Assembly: GCF_003265705.1 (NCBI RefSeq)
Contig: NW_020313044.1
Coordinates: 2,189,223-2,253,222, forward strand
From: Callorhinus ursinus
Lineage: Eukaryota; Chordata; Mammalia; Carnivora; Otariidae
Reading direction: 5' to 3'
DNA: 64,000 nucleotides
Of the stretch, positions 46,102 to 57,716 are shown piece by piece. A program made the position numbers and the translations under genes. Numbering within the stretch: position 1 is the first letter of the stretch; every line of letters begins with the position of its first letter. A model generated the notes under the pieces. It ran no database searches, was not told the origin of the DNA, and was given only the letters and a program-made list of their open reading frames with translations.

Positions 46102-48582
46102 CTAAGTTCTGCCCGAACAACCAGAAATTTCCTTCTCTTGACAAGAAGCACCTCCCTGGCCTAAAGACAAAGAAGCCTGAGGCCACTGTCCTGAGACCTC
46201 ACTCTGGACTAGCACCAGGCGGAGAGAAAATATATGAGCATGTATGTGTGCTCCACTCAAGAGAACCCCCTTCTAAGGGCCTCTCCAAGTGTATGGAGAC
46301 ACTGCAGTCACAGGATTTAAAAAACAAAAAAACAAAACAAAACCAGAAACTTCTGAGACTGCTTTTCCATGTCATGCCCAGAAATGTCCAACACACCTTG
46401 GCACTTCCTCTTTCAAATTAGGCTCTTTGGGAAAGCTGAGGCACAACCCATTCATGTAGCAGGAACAGGGGTGCGGGAGGAGTGTCAAGGGACAGGGCTA
46501 TGGGTGGGAAGAATTCCAGCTGCACTCCAGGATTTGTTTTTAATGCTTATAACTTTAGATCACTCAGTTGCACAGACTTGATTTTTCCCAAATAGCCTCT
46601 CTGGCAATGCTAATATGTTTTTCCTCTCATTCTGACTGATCAGCGAAATACATGGCTGGAAGGATTGCCTTGGAAGTAATTTCTTTGATGCTAGCAAAAC
46701 TGAGAAAATATTCCCCCAACTACACACCCCCACATCTATCCATCCCTGCCACCTGCCACTCAGCTGCAGGTAAAGGCCATTACAGTAAAGAAGGAAAGGA
46801 GGCAGAGGGCAGGCAGCGAGGGAGGGTGGAAAGGAGAAGGACTCCGAGTATGAAAATGAGGAAGGGAGAGAGAATATTTTGTTCAAAGTGAGTCACTACA
46901 GAACCCAGACTTTCACTGACATGCATAAGCAGGGCTAGATGATGCCAGCAAAGAGGTGAAAAGACAGCCTTCCTTTGATCTGTCTCTTCCTTCTCCCCAC
47001 TGCCCTTCAACTCCCCAAGTGCCCCCGCCACCCCCATCACTAAGATGAACTTGTATAAATCCGACATTGCAACTGGCTGCCCCTATTACTGCTGACTGTA
47101 TGCAAGAGTCCCTCCCCTTTGAAATCTACCACTGTATATCTAACTCCAAGGTATCTTCAGCTAGGTATATTGATGAAATATAAGAAGTTGAAATGCTAAT
47201 GGTCTTTAGGGAACAATTCCTCCAGCTTCCCCAACTGCAATCTAACCTAGTGAGAATCTAAAGCCAGCTAAGAGCCCTCAAATCAGACTGCATACAGGGC
47301 TACTTAATCCACTGTGTTTAGGGACATCTGGATCTACTCCTAAGATCCCTAAGATTTAATCTAGGAAACAAAGCTTGAATAATTCTGCATCCTCTTGAAT
47401 AATTTCCACCTCTCAATGTCAACAGCCTCTAAAATTCACATTACTTTGTTCCCACATAGACCTCAAATAGCATTGCTTTCAAGCAATGATTTTGCAGACT
47501 GAAATCCTGGGAAAAGCAGTGGGATTTGGGACCCTTCACTGATGGACCACGGGCTCCAAAAGAGACCAAGAGGTAACCACTCCTTGACGCAGCACCTTGA
47601 GATCTCCATTAAATAATGTATACAAAGCACCAGGGACAAGGGGGGTTCCCCCAAAAAATGTTGGTTTTCCTTCCTTCCCCAACAGCCAGACTAGAGTTCC
47701 TGGGTCCTATTCTGCCTCAGTCATTCTTGGTCCTGACAGTCTAGACAACCTCCTCACCCTCTGTCTAAAAAGCCTGACTTGGCAAAGCCAGGATGGCAGA
47801 ATGGAGATTAACAAGATGATGTTTATACAACATGTGAAGGGCTGCTGGGATGGGGGAATAGAGGTAGTTTTCTTTTTTTCCCCTAGACAAAAAAAAATTT
47901 TTATCAATATACCCTATTAGTATTGCACGAAAACTCACCTCTACCCAGATAAACTAATTATGTCTACAGATAATCAAATCTGAAAACTTTTAATCCAAAG
48001 AAATGGTTCTTTCCTTTCAAATAACTGCTTATACAAACCCAAAACAAACCATTCTGTAATTAAAGAAATCAAAATACAACTCAATCTTTGTTTGCCCAAA
48101 TCAACCTATTAGTTTATGAACAATATCAAAACAAAACCCCACAGGAACAGAAATACAATCAGCCTGATTAGAGCACAAGCACCAAAAGGCTCACAGAGCC
48201 CCCTGCACACTAGTTCTGCTTCATTCAGGTTCTATTCAGGGCTACTTAAGATCAGTGGCTCATAGGGTGCCACTCCAGCTCTGACTTTGGACACTGTCAG
48301 GGACCTAGAAAAGTCGTGATATTCCCTGGTTCAGAAAGGACAAGATTGGAGCAATTTCAGAGGAGCTTCTGGTAAAGCTCTCCAGCTTGCCCCATAGGCC
48401 ACACAAAGGTCTCCTTACTAATCCCAAGGACATTCCAACAGTCCCCTTAATGATGTGTCTGCCCATTAGGTCTCATACTCCAGCTATCCCAGTCTGGGGC
48501 TCAGATTGCTCTAGAAAGTCACCAAATCCAATGATCCTGGGCCCCAACAAAGTCAGGCTAGGCTGTCAAACGCCAAAGGGCC
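46102..48582. other. Repeat-poor intronic DNA
   Basis: An (A)n(C) tract at about 46318-46345 only. Frames near 46560-47067 on both strands have no recognised domain. Confidence 0.5.
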
Positions 48583-48640
48583 TTTTTTTTTTTTTTAAGT
48601 AGGCACCGTGCCCAGCGTGGAGCCCAACTGGGCCCTTCTT
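48583..48640 (-). mobile_element. Truncated tRNA-derived SINE, minus
   Basis: A T-run followed by AAGTAGGCACCGTGCCCAGCG and TGGAGCCCAACTGGG, the tail-proximal part of the short carnivore SINE. The head is absent. Confidence 0.6.
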
Positions 48641-49690
48641 GACACGACACCACTTAGTTCTGACCACTTGATTGACTCCACATCTTCCTCACAGAGGTTC
48701 TTCTCATCTCTCCATTCCTCAAGCAACCAATCAGGTCCTTCTCTTGCATCATCCAAGGTAGAAGCCCCACCCTCAGCCTGGCTCAGGAAACTTGAAGCCA
48801 TCTAAGTGAAGTTTCCTCAGTTTCCCGCTACATCCTTCCCATTGATCCTTGTTGTCTCCTAGCTTCTGCTTCTCATTTCCAAGGCTCATCATATTCCCAC
48901 CAGGCCAACACTTTCTATCTGCCACCTACACAATTTTATCTCATTAATGGTCTCCTCTCTGGGATTTCAAATCTGTCAACACTGATTCCTTTCTCTTCTG
49001 CCTTCAAACATACAAAAAAGCTCTCTCTGCTCAGCTTCAGTGACCCTGCCTCTGGGAGGTCTTCCCTTCAGGGCCCCTCCTCTGTGTTCTTACCTAACTA
49101 TATTCCTGTCTGGGGGGTCCTCCTACACCATAAGCCCAGGCAAGCTTTTGATGCCCACCATATTATCTCTACCATCAAGCACTACATCTGGAACATCACT
49201 GGAACATACAACAAACGTAACGTAAAATAGACAAGTTTTTTGAGGTCACTACCTCCGAAATTACTGTTTTAGTTCTCTTCTTCCACTTATTCTTAAACAC
49301 CTCAAACCTAGGAGTTTCCATCGTCTTTCTTCATTTCCTCATCTCCCATTCACAGCACAGTCCCTGACTGGACTCAACTACACACTCGTGGTTTACACTT
49401 ACTTACATTTTTAGTTCTACTGCCTTGTTAGCCCTCCTCCTCATCTCTCCTCTCGCCCTCTCTCCCACCGCCCCCTGTCTCGGACAGAGGGGACTCTGCC
49501 CACCACCATCTTCCCATTATTCCCTAGCCATCTCTGCCTCTCCAGCCAGGGAGATGCACTCTCACTCTGAGGTCTCTGTTTATGTCATCCCCTTCCCATC
49601 CACTCATGCTTCCTACCTGTCCTCTTCTCTACCCAGTCAAATATTACCTCCTATTAAGTTACCAATCAATTCCTACCTCTAGTGCTGTGA
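48641..49690 (+). other. Pyrimidine-rich stretch, possible old L2
   Basis: A long C/T-biased plus strand with L2-like phrases such as 'CTGCCTCTGGGAGGTCTTCC' and 'TCTGTTTATGTCATCCCC'. Too diverged to assign firmly, and no exon recognised. Confidence 0.35.
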
Positions 49691-51429
49691 CAAAACCAAG
49701 AATGGAGCAGGTTCTGGAAAAGGGCCTCTCATTCCAGCTCCAAGGCAGCCCCTTGAGAGCTATTTCCAGCCCTGGTGAGTCCCAACCTTGGAGACGGCCT
49801 GGACAGTCTTAGCCAGCAGAGTGAGGCCAATATTAGAGAAAAAAGGGAAGTCAGAGCTACACAGATTATCTGAGCTAAAGCCAAGCCCTGGACATGAGGG
49901 CTGGGACTGGTTTTGGCAGCTAGTTTTCCATAATCCCTACTCCAGTTTAAGTTTTTCATTTCAGCCAGTTTGGGTACCCTGACCTTTGAGAGCTGAGGCT
50001 ATGCCATTCTGCTAAGTAGTCTTTATTAAACCTCAGAGAGAACAGGTGGATGGAGGAAGCAGAGAAAGGGAAGGGTAAGGGCCTAGGGTAAGCATTAAGC
50101 ATACAAATGCTTGTTAGAAAGAGGACAGCCAACAGCTGCTCTCCATCACCACCCAAGTCCACAGATTGCAAACTGGACCCTGGCCTACCCCATCCAGGTA
50201 ACGAAGGCCAAAACCCAAGCAGAGATGCTCTGGCCAGTGCAGAGCTCAGCCAGCTAGTCTCAAAGTGGCCTCAGCCTAGGCAGTGACTGCCATGGAGTTC
50301 ACAGGCTTTTCTGCCCTGGCCTCCACCTGTTCCCCCAGGAGGTGTGGGATTTGGCTGCTAAGGAGCAGTGGTCAGCTATCTTGGGAGAACGCCACAAATG
50401 GGAAATGAGGGCTCACTGAAATGAAGAGATCTAAACCGTACTCATGGAACCTTCTGGGGCCTTCATGTATTCCAGCCCACCTTCCTTTTCACCCCCAGGA
50501 CAAGGTAATTTGAAGCCCCAGAAAATGCTCTTCCGGGCCTCAAAAGGCCTGGCATCCTGCTATGCCCCAAGCAGTTCTCCTGACAAATTCTTATTACCGA
50601 GATACAAAAGAGACGCTCAGAGCAGAGAATGCGTAACAAAGGCTTCGTAGGTGGTTGTACTGATGGAGATGGGCCAGAAGTATTGGTAGGAAAGAACAAA
50701 TAAAGCTCTCAGGGAATCCCCAGAAGACTTGAAAGGCTTTGAAATGGAGGGGGGTGGGGGGAAGGCACCATGCAGAAAGAAGTAGCACCAAAGATAAGCC
50801 CTGTTGAACACTTCATCCTTTAAAGTTGCTGGAGATAGCAACTTGTGTTCAAGAAAGGAGACAGACTATCCTAACACCACACAAAAACCACCCTGTTTCC
50901 TCTATCTGGCCCCTGTTACACCTTTCCAGTACTGCACTCGAGCCAGGGAAAGATCAGCAGAGGCCTACTGCTACATCTCCCTCAGGCCATTACCTTCTAG
51001 TGGCAGCCAACAAGTCCCACTGCACCACTCGGATAAGACACAGGAGCTTAGGTATAAACTGCCCTTAACCGATACTCCCATAGTCACCCACTGCTCATGG
51101 GCACGTGCACATACGCACACGCTCGAGCACCTGCACGGGAAGGACGGGACAGAAGCAGGTCATACACTTGCGGACCATCCTGGAAATGAGATGACCCATA
51201 AGGAAGATCCCTCCACACCAGGGGAGAAAGGGAGGGTCACCTGCCTCCCAGCCACAGAGCTGGGGAGGTGGCAGAAAGCACTGGGAGCTTTGCCCTAGTC
51301 CCACCTCAATTCATTCTGTGGGGTATTAAAAAAAAAAAAAAAAAAATCTGGTCTTTATCCTTAGTTCCTGGCACAGAGCTCCTAAAACCTTTGGAATTTA
51401 CTGAGTGACAGGAGTATTTTTTGTTATTC
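49691..51429. other. Repeat-poor intronic DNA
   Basis: Contains an A-run (about 51329-51347) and a G-run cluster near 50748-50762. The longest open frame of the window (164 codons, 50804-51298, plus) lies here, with no recognised domain and no exon context. Confidence 0.5.
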
Positions 51430-52130
51430 CAGAGTTTATGCTGATGAGATGACTCTTGAGGGGTGGAGGACAGGGAGAAGGCAGCTTTAGATAACTTCAG
51501 GATGGGGGCAGGTCACCAGAAAGAGCAAGCCATGATTATACAGTTGGAAATTTTAGCCCCAGCTGCTGACCTCTAGGGAGAGGAGAGAGGGCTGGAGATT
51601 GATTATGTCATTGGACATTGGTGATTGAACATGTGTATGAAATGCAACCTCCATAAAAGCCCCCGAAACACGGTTTCAGAGAGCTTCCAACCTGGTGAAC
51701 ATGCAGAAGTTCTGGGAGAGTGGTGTACCCAGAGATGGCAGGGAAGCTCTGTACCCCTCCCCCAATACCATACCTTGCCCTATGTATCTCTCCCATTTGG
51801 CTGTTCCTGAGTTGTATCTTTTACAATAAGCCAACAAACCAGAGTGTGTTCCTGAGTTCCCTGAACTAGGAGGTGTTCTAGCAAATTATCAAACCTGAAG
51901 AGGGGATTGCAGGAATTTCCAATTTATAGCTGGTCAGTCATAAATACAGGGTGATCTGGGACTTGGAACTAGCATCTTAAGTAGATGCAGTGTCACTGAG
52001 ACCTTTAACTTATGGGATCGGACACTACCTCTAGGAATATGGTGTCAGAATTGAACTGCTGGATACACAGGTGGTATCTGAGGACTAAAGAATCATACAG
52101 CCCCTTCCAAGTTGCAAGGGGCCAAAGGCC
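51430..52130 (+). mobile_element. ERVL-like solo LTR relic
   Basis: Resembles class III LTRs: 'TCCATAAAAGCCCCCGAAAC' (TATA-like), 'GTATCTTTTACAATAAGCC' (polyadenylation region), 'TTCCCTGAACTAGGAGGTG', 'GGGACTTGGAACTAGCATC', 'AATATGGTGTCAGAATTGAA'. No internal viral region beside it. Ends approximate. Confidence 0.6.
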
Positions 52131-52694
52131 TCCCAGAGACAATCCCACAGAGTCACCCAGACCAGAGTCAGGCGCTCCTTCAGACAGATGTCCAGGGCCT
52201 GCAGGAAATCAGACTCCTCTCTTAAATACTTGAAACAGAGTAGTTGGTCTACTATAAATGAGGTTTTTAAAATTCAATTCCCTCCTATTGCTCGTGCAGA
52301 TCTGAAATGATCTGACCAGATGGCTGGTGCTCTATAATTCTTGGATTGCTCTCATCAGTTGTTGATGATTTGGATTTTTTTTCTTTCCCTTTTCTTTTTC
52401 TTTTTTTTTTTTTTTTAACCCCCTCACACGAATGTGTTCCTGCACAGGCTTCCTGCCTGCTCCCATTAAGTGGGCTCTTTGTGCTGATGCCAATATTTCT
52501 GAGGTTCTAACAGCCTCCTCTTCGAAGTCAGCTCAGGTCAATAGGGAGCCCCAGGTTTGAGCTTCCCTGAGCCCACATGGGGCCAACAAGCAGCACTGGC
52601 TGACGGGCAGGACAACAGGGCTCTTTGCTCAGGCTGCTTTATCAACCTCCACTGCTCTTTCAGGTCCCCAAGGAAGGCAAGAGAGGCGTATTTT
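52131..52694. other. Intronic DNA with long T-rich tract
   Basis: Polypyrimidine tract at about 52376-52418 including a run of 16 T. No exon recognised. Confidence 0.5.
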
Positions 52695-52872
52695 TTTTAA
52701 ATGATAACTATAGCCACTAACTATTTCCTAGATGCCAAGTCCTGTGTGAAACATTTTATATATGTTAATCTTGTTTTAGTCTCACATCATCTCTGGGAAG
52801 CAGATTATTTTCAGATGAGGAAACTAAGGTTCAAAGATTCTCATCAACCTGGCCAAGAACATACAGCTCAAA
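52695..52872 (+). mobile_element. MIR SINE, plus
   Basis: 'ATTTCCTAGATGCCAAGTCC', 'ATTTTATATATGTTAATC', 'TCAGATGAGGAAACTAAGG', 'CTGGCCAAGAACATACAGC'. Confidence 0.75.
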
Positions 52873-53117
52873 AAAGAGAATTTTCATGGGGTTGGAAGTT
52901 CACCTTCATAAAATTTGACTCACTGTTCCACAGAGATCTCAACAATACGGAGAGAAGGCCCTAGCGTCCCCACACCCTCCTTTGTGCCCTCAGTGAGCAC
53001 AGGACACTTCCACCAGAACATCCAAAACACTCTAGTGCCTTTTTCTGTCTCTGTATCCTCTGTGAGACTATAAGCTACTGGAAGGTAGGAGTCATGTCTC
53101 ATTTGCTACTCAAAAAG

Positions 53118-53345
53118 AGAGCATGGTACAGTGGTGAGGAGCTCAGGCTGGGGGCCAAAGCTTGTTTTGAATTCTGACTCTACCACTTATTGGTCATTTG
53201 ACTAAGTCACTTCTAAGACTCAGTTCTGTCTATAAAAATGAAGGTAGTTATAGCACCGGCACAATCAACACTCAGCAACTGTGACATATCACCTGTATCT
53301 CCGGCTACGAGTATAGTGCCTGGCACAAGCAGAATCTCAGAAATG
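53118..53345 (-). mobile_element. MIR SINE, minus
   Basis: 'GAGCATGGTACAGTGGTGAG', 'GAATTCTGACTCTACCACTT', 'TTGACTAAGTCACTTCTAAG', 'GTCTATAAAAATGAAGGTAG', 'TATAGTGCCTGGCACAAGC'. Confidence 0.8.
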
Positions 53346-54240
53346 CCCAGGGAGCAGAGACTCCACCACATTTGGCTGTGACTGGCTTCCTGTAGTAACA
53401 AGTACACAGGCACAAAGTCCTGGGTCTCAGGGGTCCTCCAACCCAGAACAAATTTCTGAACTGCTTGCCCAGAACCCATAGGACCTTGCCAGCAAACAGC
53501 TTTCCTCTGCTTGCTTGAGAACAGCTGATGCTGAATCCACACTCAAATGGTTGCTGTGCCTCCGTAAGGTGAGACAGATCCCAAAATAAACCAGAAGACA
53601 GAGAGAGACAGGAAAATCACTTCCAGGAACAAGCGGCTCACGGTGGGGATGCTGACAGTAATAACAGAGGCAGGCAGACTTCAGCAGAGTGAGCTACAGC
53701 TGCTCCAGGGCTGAAAGGCTGGGGCCCAATTCCCACCTGGCCTGGCGGGAAGGCCCATAAAGTCATGCATAGGTCCCCTGGTGTTCCAGGCCACAGCAGG
53801 CAGCCTGGAAAACTACCTTCCTATGAGCCCAGACCATGTAGCCCAGGATGCCCTCCTTGGAGGTCTGAGGACAAGAGAGCTGAGGTCCTCCCTTCAGAGA
53901 CCTGAGGGGACAAAAGTTACCAAACTGGGGATAATACCTGTCAACAAAAACTAGCCATTTTCTTAAAAGTCCCCAAAAGATACTCCATCATCTTCCTTGT
54001 GCCAGGTCCCTGACTTCCAGGCAGAAAAAGCTGTGCTAACCCCTTCTGCTCCCTCATCAAAATTCTCTGCAGAGGGAGAGAGGGAGGGCACTTGAGGACC
54101 ACAGAAGTCTCTCTCATTCACCATAAGTCCCCTTCACCATCGAAGACCAGAGAGGACAGGAAGCCTACACACTCATGCACACTTACTGGCATCCAATTCC
54201 ACAAATTTAAGGAGTAGCACAAATGGAGAATTTACCATTT
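53346..54240. other. Repeat-poor intronic DNA
   Basis: GC-rich around 53.65-53.85 kb. No exon or repeat recognised. Confidence 0.5.
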
Positions 54241-54830
54241 AAAATCAGAACTGAGCATACTGACTAGTACCTTGATGTCAAAAATCCTCACAACAGAGAG
54301 GACAGGACATTTCCCCCATATCACCAATGGGGAAACTGAAGAGGAGAAGGATTCAGTGACTCGCCCAAGATCCCCTAGATAGCAAAGCTAGGATTTTGAA
54401 CCCAGGACTGGCTGAGTCTAAAGTCTGTCCTCTTGGTATTATGCTAAGCGAAATAGGTCAATCAGAGAAAGACAATTATCATATGATCTCACTCATATGT
54501 GGAATTTGAGAAACAAAACAGAGGAAAACAGAGGAAGGGAGGGAAAAAGAAAATAAGATGAAATCAGAGAGGGAGACAACCATGAGAGACTCTTAATCAT
54601 AGGAAATAAACAGAGCTGCTGGAAGGGAAGGGGGTGGGGGGATGGGGTAACTGGGTGATGGGCATTAAGGAGGGCACATGATGTGAGGAGCATTGAACTC
54701 TACATCTGAAACTACTAATACACTATATGTTAATTAAATGAATATAAATAAAATAAATAAATATAAATAAATAAATAAAGTCTGTCCTCTTAACTGCTAA
54801 ATTATATTACCTCCCCAATCATGTACCCAT
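54241..54830 (+). mobile_element. MIR SINE, plus, interrupted by an L1 tail
   Basis: 'ATGGGGAAACTGAAGAGGAG', 'GTGACTCGCCCAAGATCCCC', 'GATTTTGAACCCAGGACTGG' to 54434, then after the L1 insert 'CTTAACTGCTAAATTATATTACC'-type ending (54792-54812). Confidence 0.7.
54435..54775 (+). mobile_element. Carnivore L1, 5'-truncated to 341 bp
   Basis: The end of ORF2 ('TATTATGCTAAGCGAAATAGG', 'CATATGATCTCACTCATATG') plus the G-rich 3' UTR (runs of G at about 54629-54645) and an (AAAT)n tail. The perfect 16-bp TSD TAAAGTCTGTCCTCTT at 54419-54434 and 54776-54791 marks a recent insertion. Confidence 0.96.
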
Positions 54831-54831
54831 C

Positions 54832-55822
54832 AAACAAGTTCCTACAACTGGTTACATTCCTTTTAACATTCCTTCAAGTAGCTGTGTTGGAAGCTCCCAG
54901 GCAGCACTCAGAATGTGGGGGATTAAATATTATACTCTAATTGAAGGCAAGTGCCAGCTATCCACACAGACCACCGAGAGGTCAATTTGCTGCCAACAGA
55001 CACACCTACAAAATCTTCTTAATATAACAAACAGAACACCTCAGTCCTGTACCGGGCCCAACAAAGTCTTCTCTGCCTCCACTGGTCTGACTCCACAGCA
55101 GCACACTCTGAATCACCCCACATCACACACTCAGGCCAGAATAAGCTTCTCACCTAACCTTCCCTCACCCATCCCACTTTGAGGGTGAATATAGGCAAAA
55201 ACACTCTTGGGATGGGGCAGGCACGACTAGAACCAGAACTGCTTTGCCCCCTGAGCTGTGGGGCCTGAGTGTCTGTGCTCAATCACAACACACCACTTTT
55301 GGGGCAGTTTCAAGGTAATTTGGTGCAGATTTTATAAGAGGCTCTTGAGAAACTAGAAGGTAGAGGGTGATGTCAATGGGGTATCAAGTTAATGTGAAAA
55401 TCAGTGTTCCACTCTAATTCTCCAGAAGGCACTCAGAGCCCTCAGCTTGCCCTTCTCACAAATGCTCTGGCTCTCCCTCCCCAAGGTTAGAGAAAGGGGC
55501 TCTTTTGTTTAAAATTAACACAGCAGCCCAACTGCCAGGTCAGAACTTTCAGGCTTGTTCTACAATGTGGACCAGGGCCTTGAAGGGTGCCGCAGGAAAA
55601 GAGATGCTAGGATTAGGGGTCACGGGATATTGACCTCATCTGCTCTAAGCACTTGCCTTTACAAGTGGTATAAGCACTTTTAACCCCATCAAACCAGTGG
55701 AAACAGCCCACATATTCCATGCCCCATTCTGGTGAGCCCTCTTGTTTCAGTCCTCAAGGCTCAGGGAGCTCAGTTCTCAGAGAAGCTGTGGGAGGACAGC
55801 CAAAGGTCAGATCTGCTGAACC
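54832..55822. other. Repeat-poor intronic DNA
   Basis: No exon or repeat recognised. Confidence 0.5.
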
Positions 55823-55838
55823 CCATACCGCTGTTCTT

Positions 55839-56044
55839 TTTTTCTTTTTTTTTTTTTTTAAAGATTTTTATTTATTTGACAGAGAGTGACACAGCAAGAG
55901 AGGGAACACAAGCAGGGGGAGTGGCAGAGGGAGAAGCAGGCTCCTCAACGAGCAGGGAGCCCGATGCGGGACTCGATCCCAGGACCCTGGGATCATGACC
56001 TGAGCCGAAGGCAGACGCTTAACGACTGAGCCACCCAGGCGCCC
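55839..56044 (-). mobile_element. Can-SINE, young, minus
   Basis: T-rich tail, AAAGATTTTTATTTATTTGAC, ... GAGCCACCCAGGCGCCC. TSD CCATACCGCTGTTCTT (55823-55838) and CCATACCTCTGTTCTT (56045-56060), one change. Confidence 0.96.
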
Positions 56045-56060
56045 CCATACCTCTGTTCTT

Positions 56061-56444
56061 AAAACCTCCCTCTACCCCATGCCTTGGGCTCCTACTTCAC
56101 TTGCTTGGTGCTTCATCACTCTTCAGTGGCACCAACGACCTGTATGCAAGCCCAGCAGGAGTGCTAGTGCTACCAGAAAGTTGGCTGGCACGGTGAAGGC
56201 TGCCCCTGCCAGCTCAGCAGCAATGGGGGCAGTGAGGACATGGTGATGAATACTGGCTCGGGGCTGATGAAACCACGGTGGCAGCTGCGACGGCTGGCCT
56301 CCACCTTGCCACAGTGCAGACTGCAAACAGCCCACCCTTGAGAACAGACCCAAGGGTTCCCATAGTGGGGCTACAGTCAACAAGGCTGGGACTAGAAGGA
56401 CAAAGGTGAGGAAGGTGGGTCTAGGCTCTGTGGTCAGTGACCTA
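56061..56444. other. Intronic DNA, nothing recognised
   Basis: GC-rich; a 116-codon minus frame (56123-56473) shows no known domain. Confidence 0.45.
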
Positions 56445-56610
56445 GGATACATCAGCTGAATGACACAAGTCAACGAGCCTCAGTATTTTCATAGGAAAAT
56501 GAAGACAATCACAGTTCCTACAGTTGTGAAGACTGAACAAGATTATGCACATGAAGCACCTAACACAGTACCTGAATATGGTAAACTCTCCACAAATGCT
56601 GGTTACTTTG
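56445..56610 (-). mobile_element. MIR SINE, minus
   Basis: 'CCTCAGTATTTTCATAGG', 'AATGAAGACAATCACAGTTCC', 'GAACAAGATTATGCACATG', 'CACCTAACACAGTACCTG' follow the reverse MIR order. Confidence 0.75.
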
Positions 56611-57136
56611 TAAGCCATGGGCCCCGGTTCATGAAAGGGCTCGAAAGTTGCTCTTTCTGAGGATGCCCCATTTAGAAACCAGGCCAGGACCAGCCCCTGT
56701 CTCTTGGCACAGGTTCCTTCAGCAACAGAACACTCCTGCCCCACACCGGTGCTCAGTACTCTCCCGTGAACAGTATTTCAGCAGCACTGAGCCGAGCAGC
56801 AGAGCCTAAAATAGCATTTGCAGAGTGAGGCACATGTCACTGCCTCTTCTGTGTTTCAGAAGCACAAGGAAAGAAAGTTTTCAATCACTTGCTCGGAAAG
56901 CTCGACCACCCACCACCTGCCTTCCTTTCAGGGCACTCACATGCCACAATCTCTGTTCTGCTGGAAAATGAAGGTCCCTCAGCCCGGCAGCAGCAGTCAT
57001 CACTCAGAAGGACCGCACTGTTCCCCTCCAGTGGGCCACAGAGTGACTGCTCTTTCAAAGCAGCCCTGTGGGGACGAAGGACATACATACTTAGAATTCA
57101 GAGTATGTTTCACGGGGAGAGGTCTGGGCTGGGTAC
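56611..57136. other. Intron 3 next to the exon 3 donor
   Basis: No repeat recognised. This is the first 500 bases of SIL1 intron 3, starting GTACCCAGCC on the minus strand. Confidence 0.6.
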
Positions 57137-57272
57137 CTGGCCGAAGGGCCTGCCACTCATGGGTCGGGTGAAACACCTCCAGGACCTCGGGGTCCAGCTC
57201 CTCTTCTGCTGTGGTTTCCCTTCTCTCCGCTTCTTTGGTGCTGCTCTTCTCTGGGCTGGTGAGCGCAAACTC
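57137..57272 (-). CDS. SIL1: SIL1 exon 3
   Basis: Second coding exon of SIL1, encoding [11 protein letters not shown]...[21 protein letters not shown] plus the first base of a Gly codon (136 bp: phase 0 in, phase 1 out). The acceptor is TTTTCCTCTCTCTGAAG|GAG at 57273 and the donor is CCAG|GTACCC at 57137/57136. The segment matches the human N-terminal region just before the armadillo-like repeat domain: the [15 protein letters not shown] block is unchanged, while the charged E/K-rich part differs by a few residues (human ALTNP, ETERKETKAEEELDAEV). This flexible N-terminal part is less conserved than the BiP-binding domain. Exon 2 lies 6.3 kb upstream and exon 4 was not found in the window. 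No stop, frameshift or repeat interrupts it. An antisense open frame covers the same DNA and is a shadow. Confidence 0.95.
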
Positions 57273-57520
57273 CTTCAGAGAGAGGAAAATGCAGGGCATG
57301 ACCCACCATAGCTAGGCACCAGGCAAACAAAGAACATGGCCTGGGTGGTATACCCTTGTCCCCTCCCCAGCCTTGTTTGGACCCTTCACAAGGTTAGCTT
57401 CAGAACCAGTATAAGTGAGGTGATACGGTTAAATGAACACACAGCATGTGTTATGCGTATAGGAGTAAGGAAAAACTTTTGTATATGAGTGAGGAAAAAC
57501 TCCACAAAGTTCATTACTAT

Positions 57521-57703
57521 CTTTTTTTTTAATTTAATTTAATTTCTTTGACAGAAAGAGCGACAAACCACGAGCACGGAGGAGAGGGAGAAACAGGCTC
57601 CCTGCTGAGCAGGAAACCCGACATGGGGCTTGATCCCAGGACCCTGGGATCATGACCTGAGCCGAAGGCAGACTCTCAACCAACTGAGCCACCCAGGTGC
57701 CCC
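57521..57703 (-). mobile_element. Can-SINE, minus, in SIL1 intron 2
   Basis: T-tail followed by an (AATTT)n-like stretch, a body with short deletions, and GAGCCACCCAGGTGCCCC. Perfect 13-bp TSD AGTTCATTACTAT at 57508-57520 and 57704-57716. It sits about 240 bp upstream of exon 3 in the transcript. Confidence 0.95.
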
Positions 57704-57716
57704 AGTTCATTACTAT

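Larger units (their letters stand above)
1..57136 (-). other. SIL1: SIL1 intron 3 (partial, left end outside window)
   Basis: From the exon 3 donor GTACCC leftwards no sequence resembling the next SIL1 exon (human protein following ALQPG, about QAVPAGSHVRLNL) was recognised on the minus strand. The whole left part of the window is therefore read as one intron of over 57 kb. SIL1 is known as a large gene with long introns, so this is plausible. A short exon could have been missed by eye. Confidence 0.7.

Noticed and set aside
50804..51298. Longest open frame of the window (164 codons, plus)
   Set aside because: No domain recognised, no splice or promoter context, overlapping frames on both strands, and the composition looks like GC-richer intron. 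Chance is the simplest reading.
56889..57311. 140-codon plus-strand open frame
   Set aside because: It lies across SIL1 exon 3 in antisense. The minus strand matches SIL1 with proper splice sites, so this frame is a shadow.
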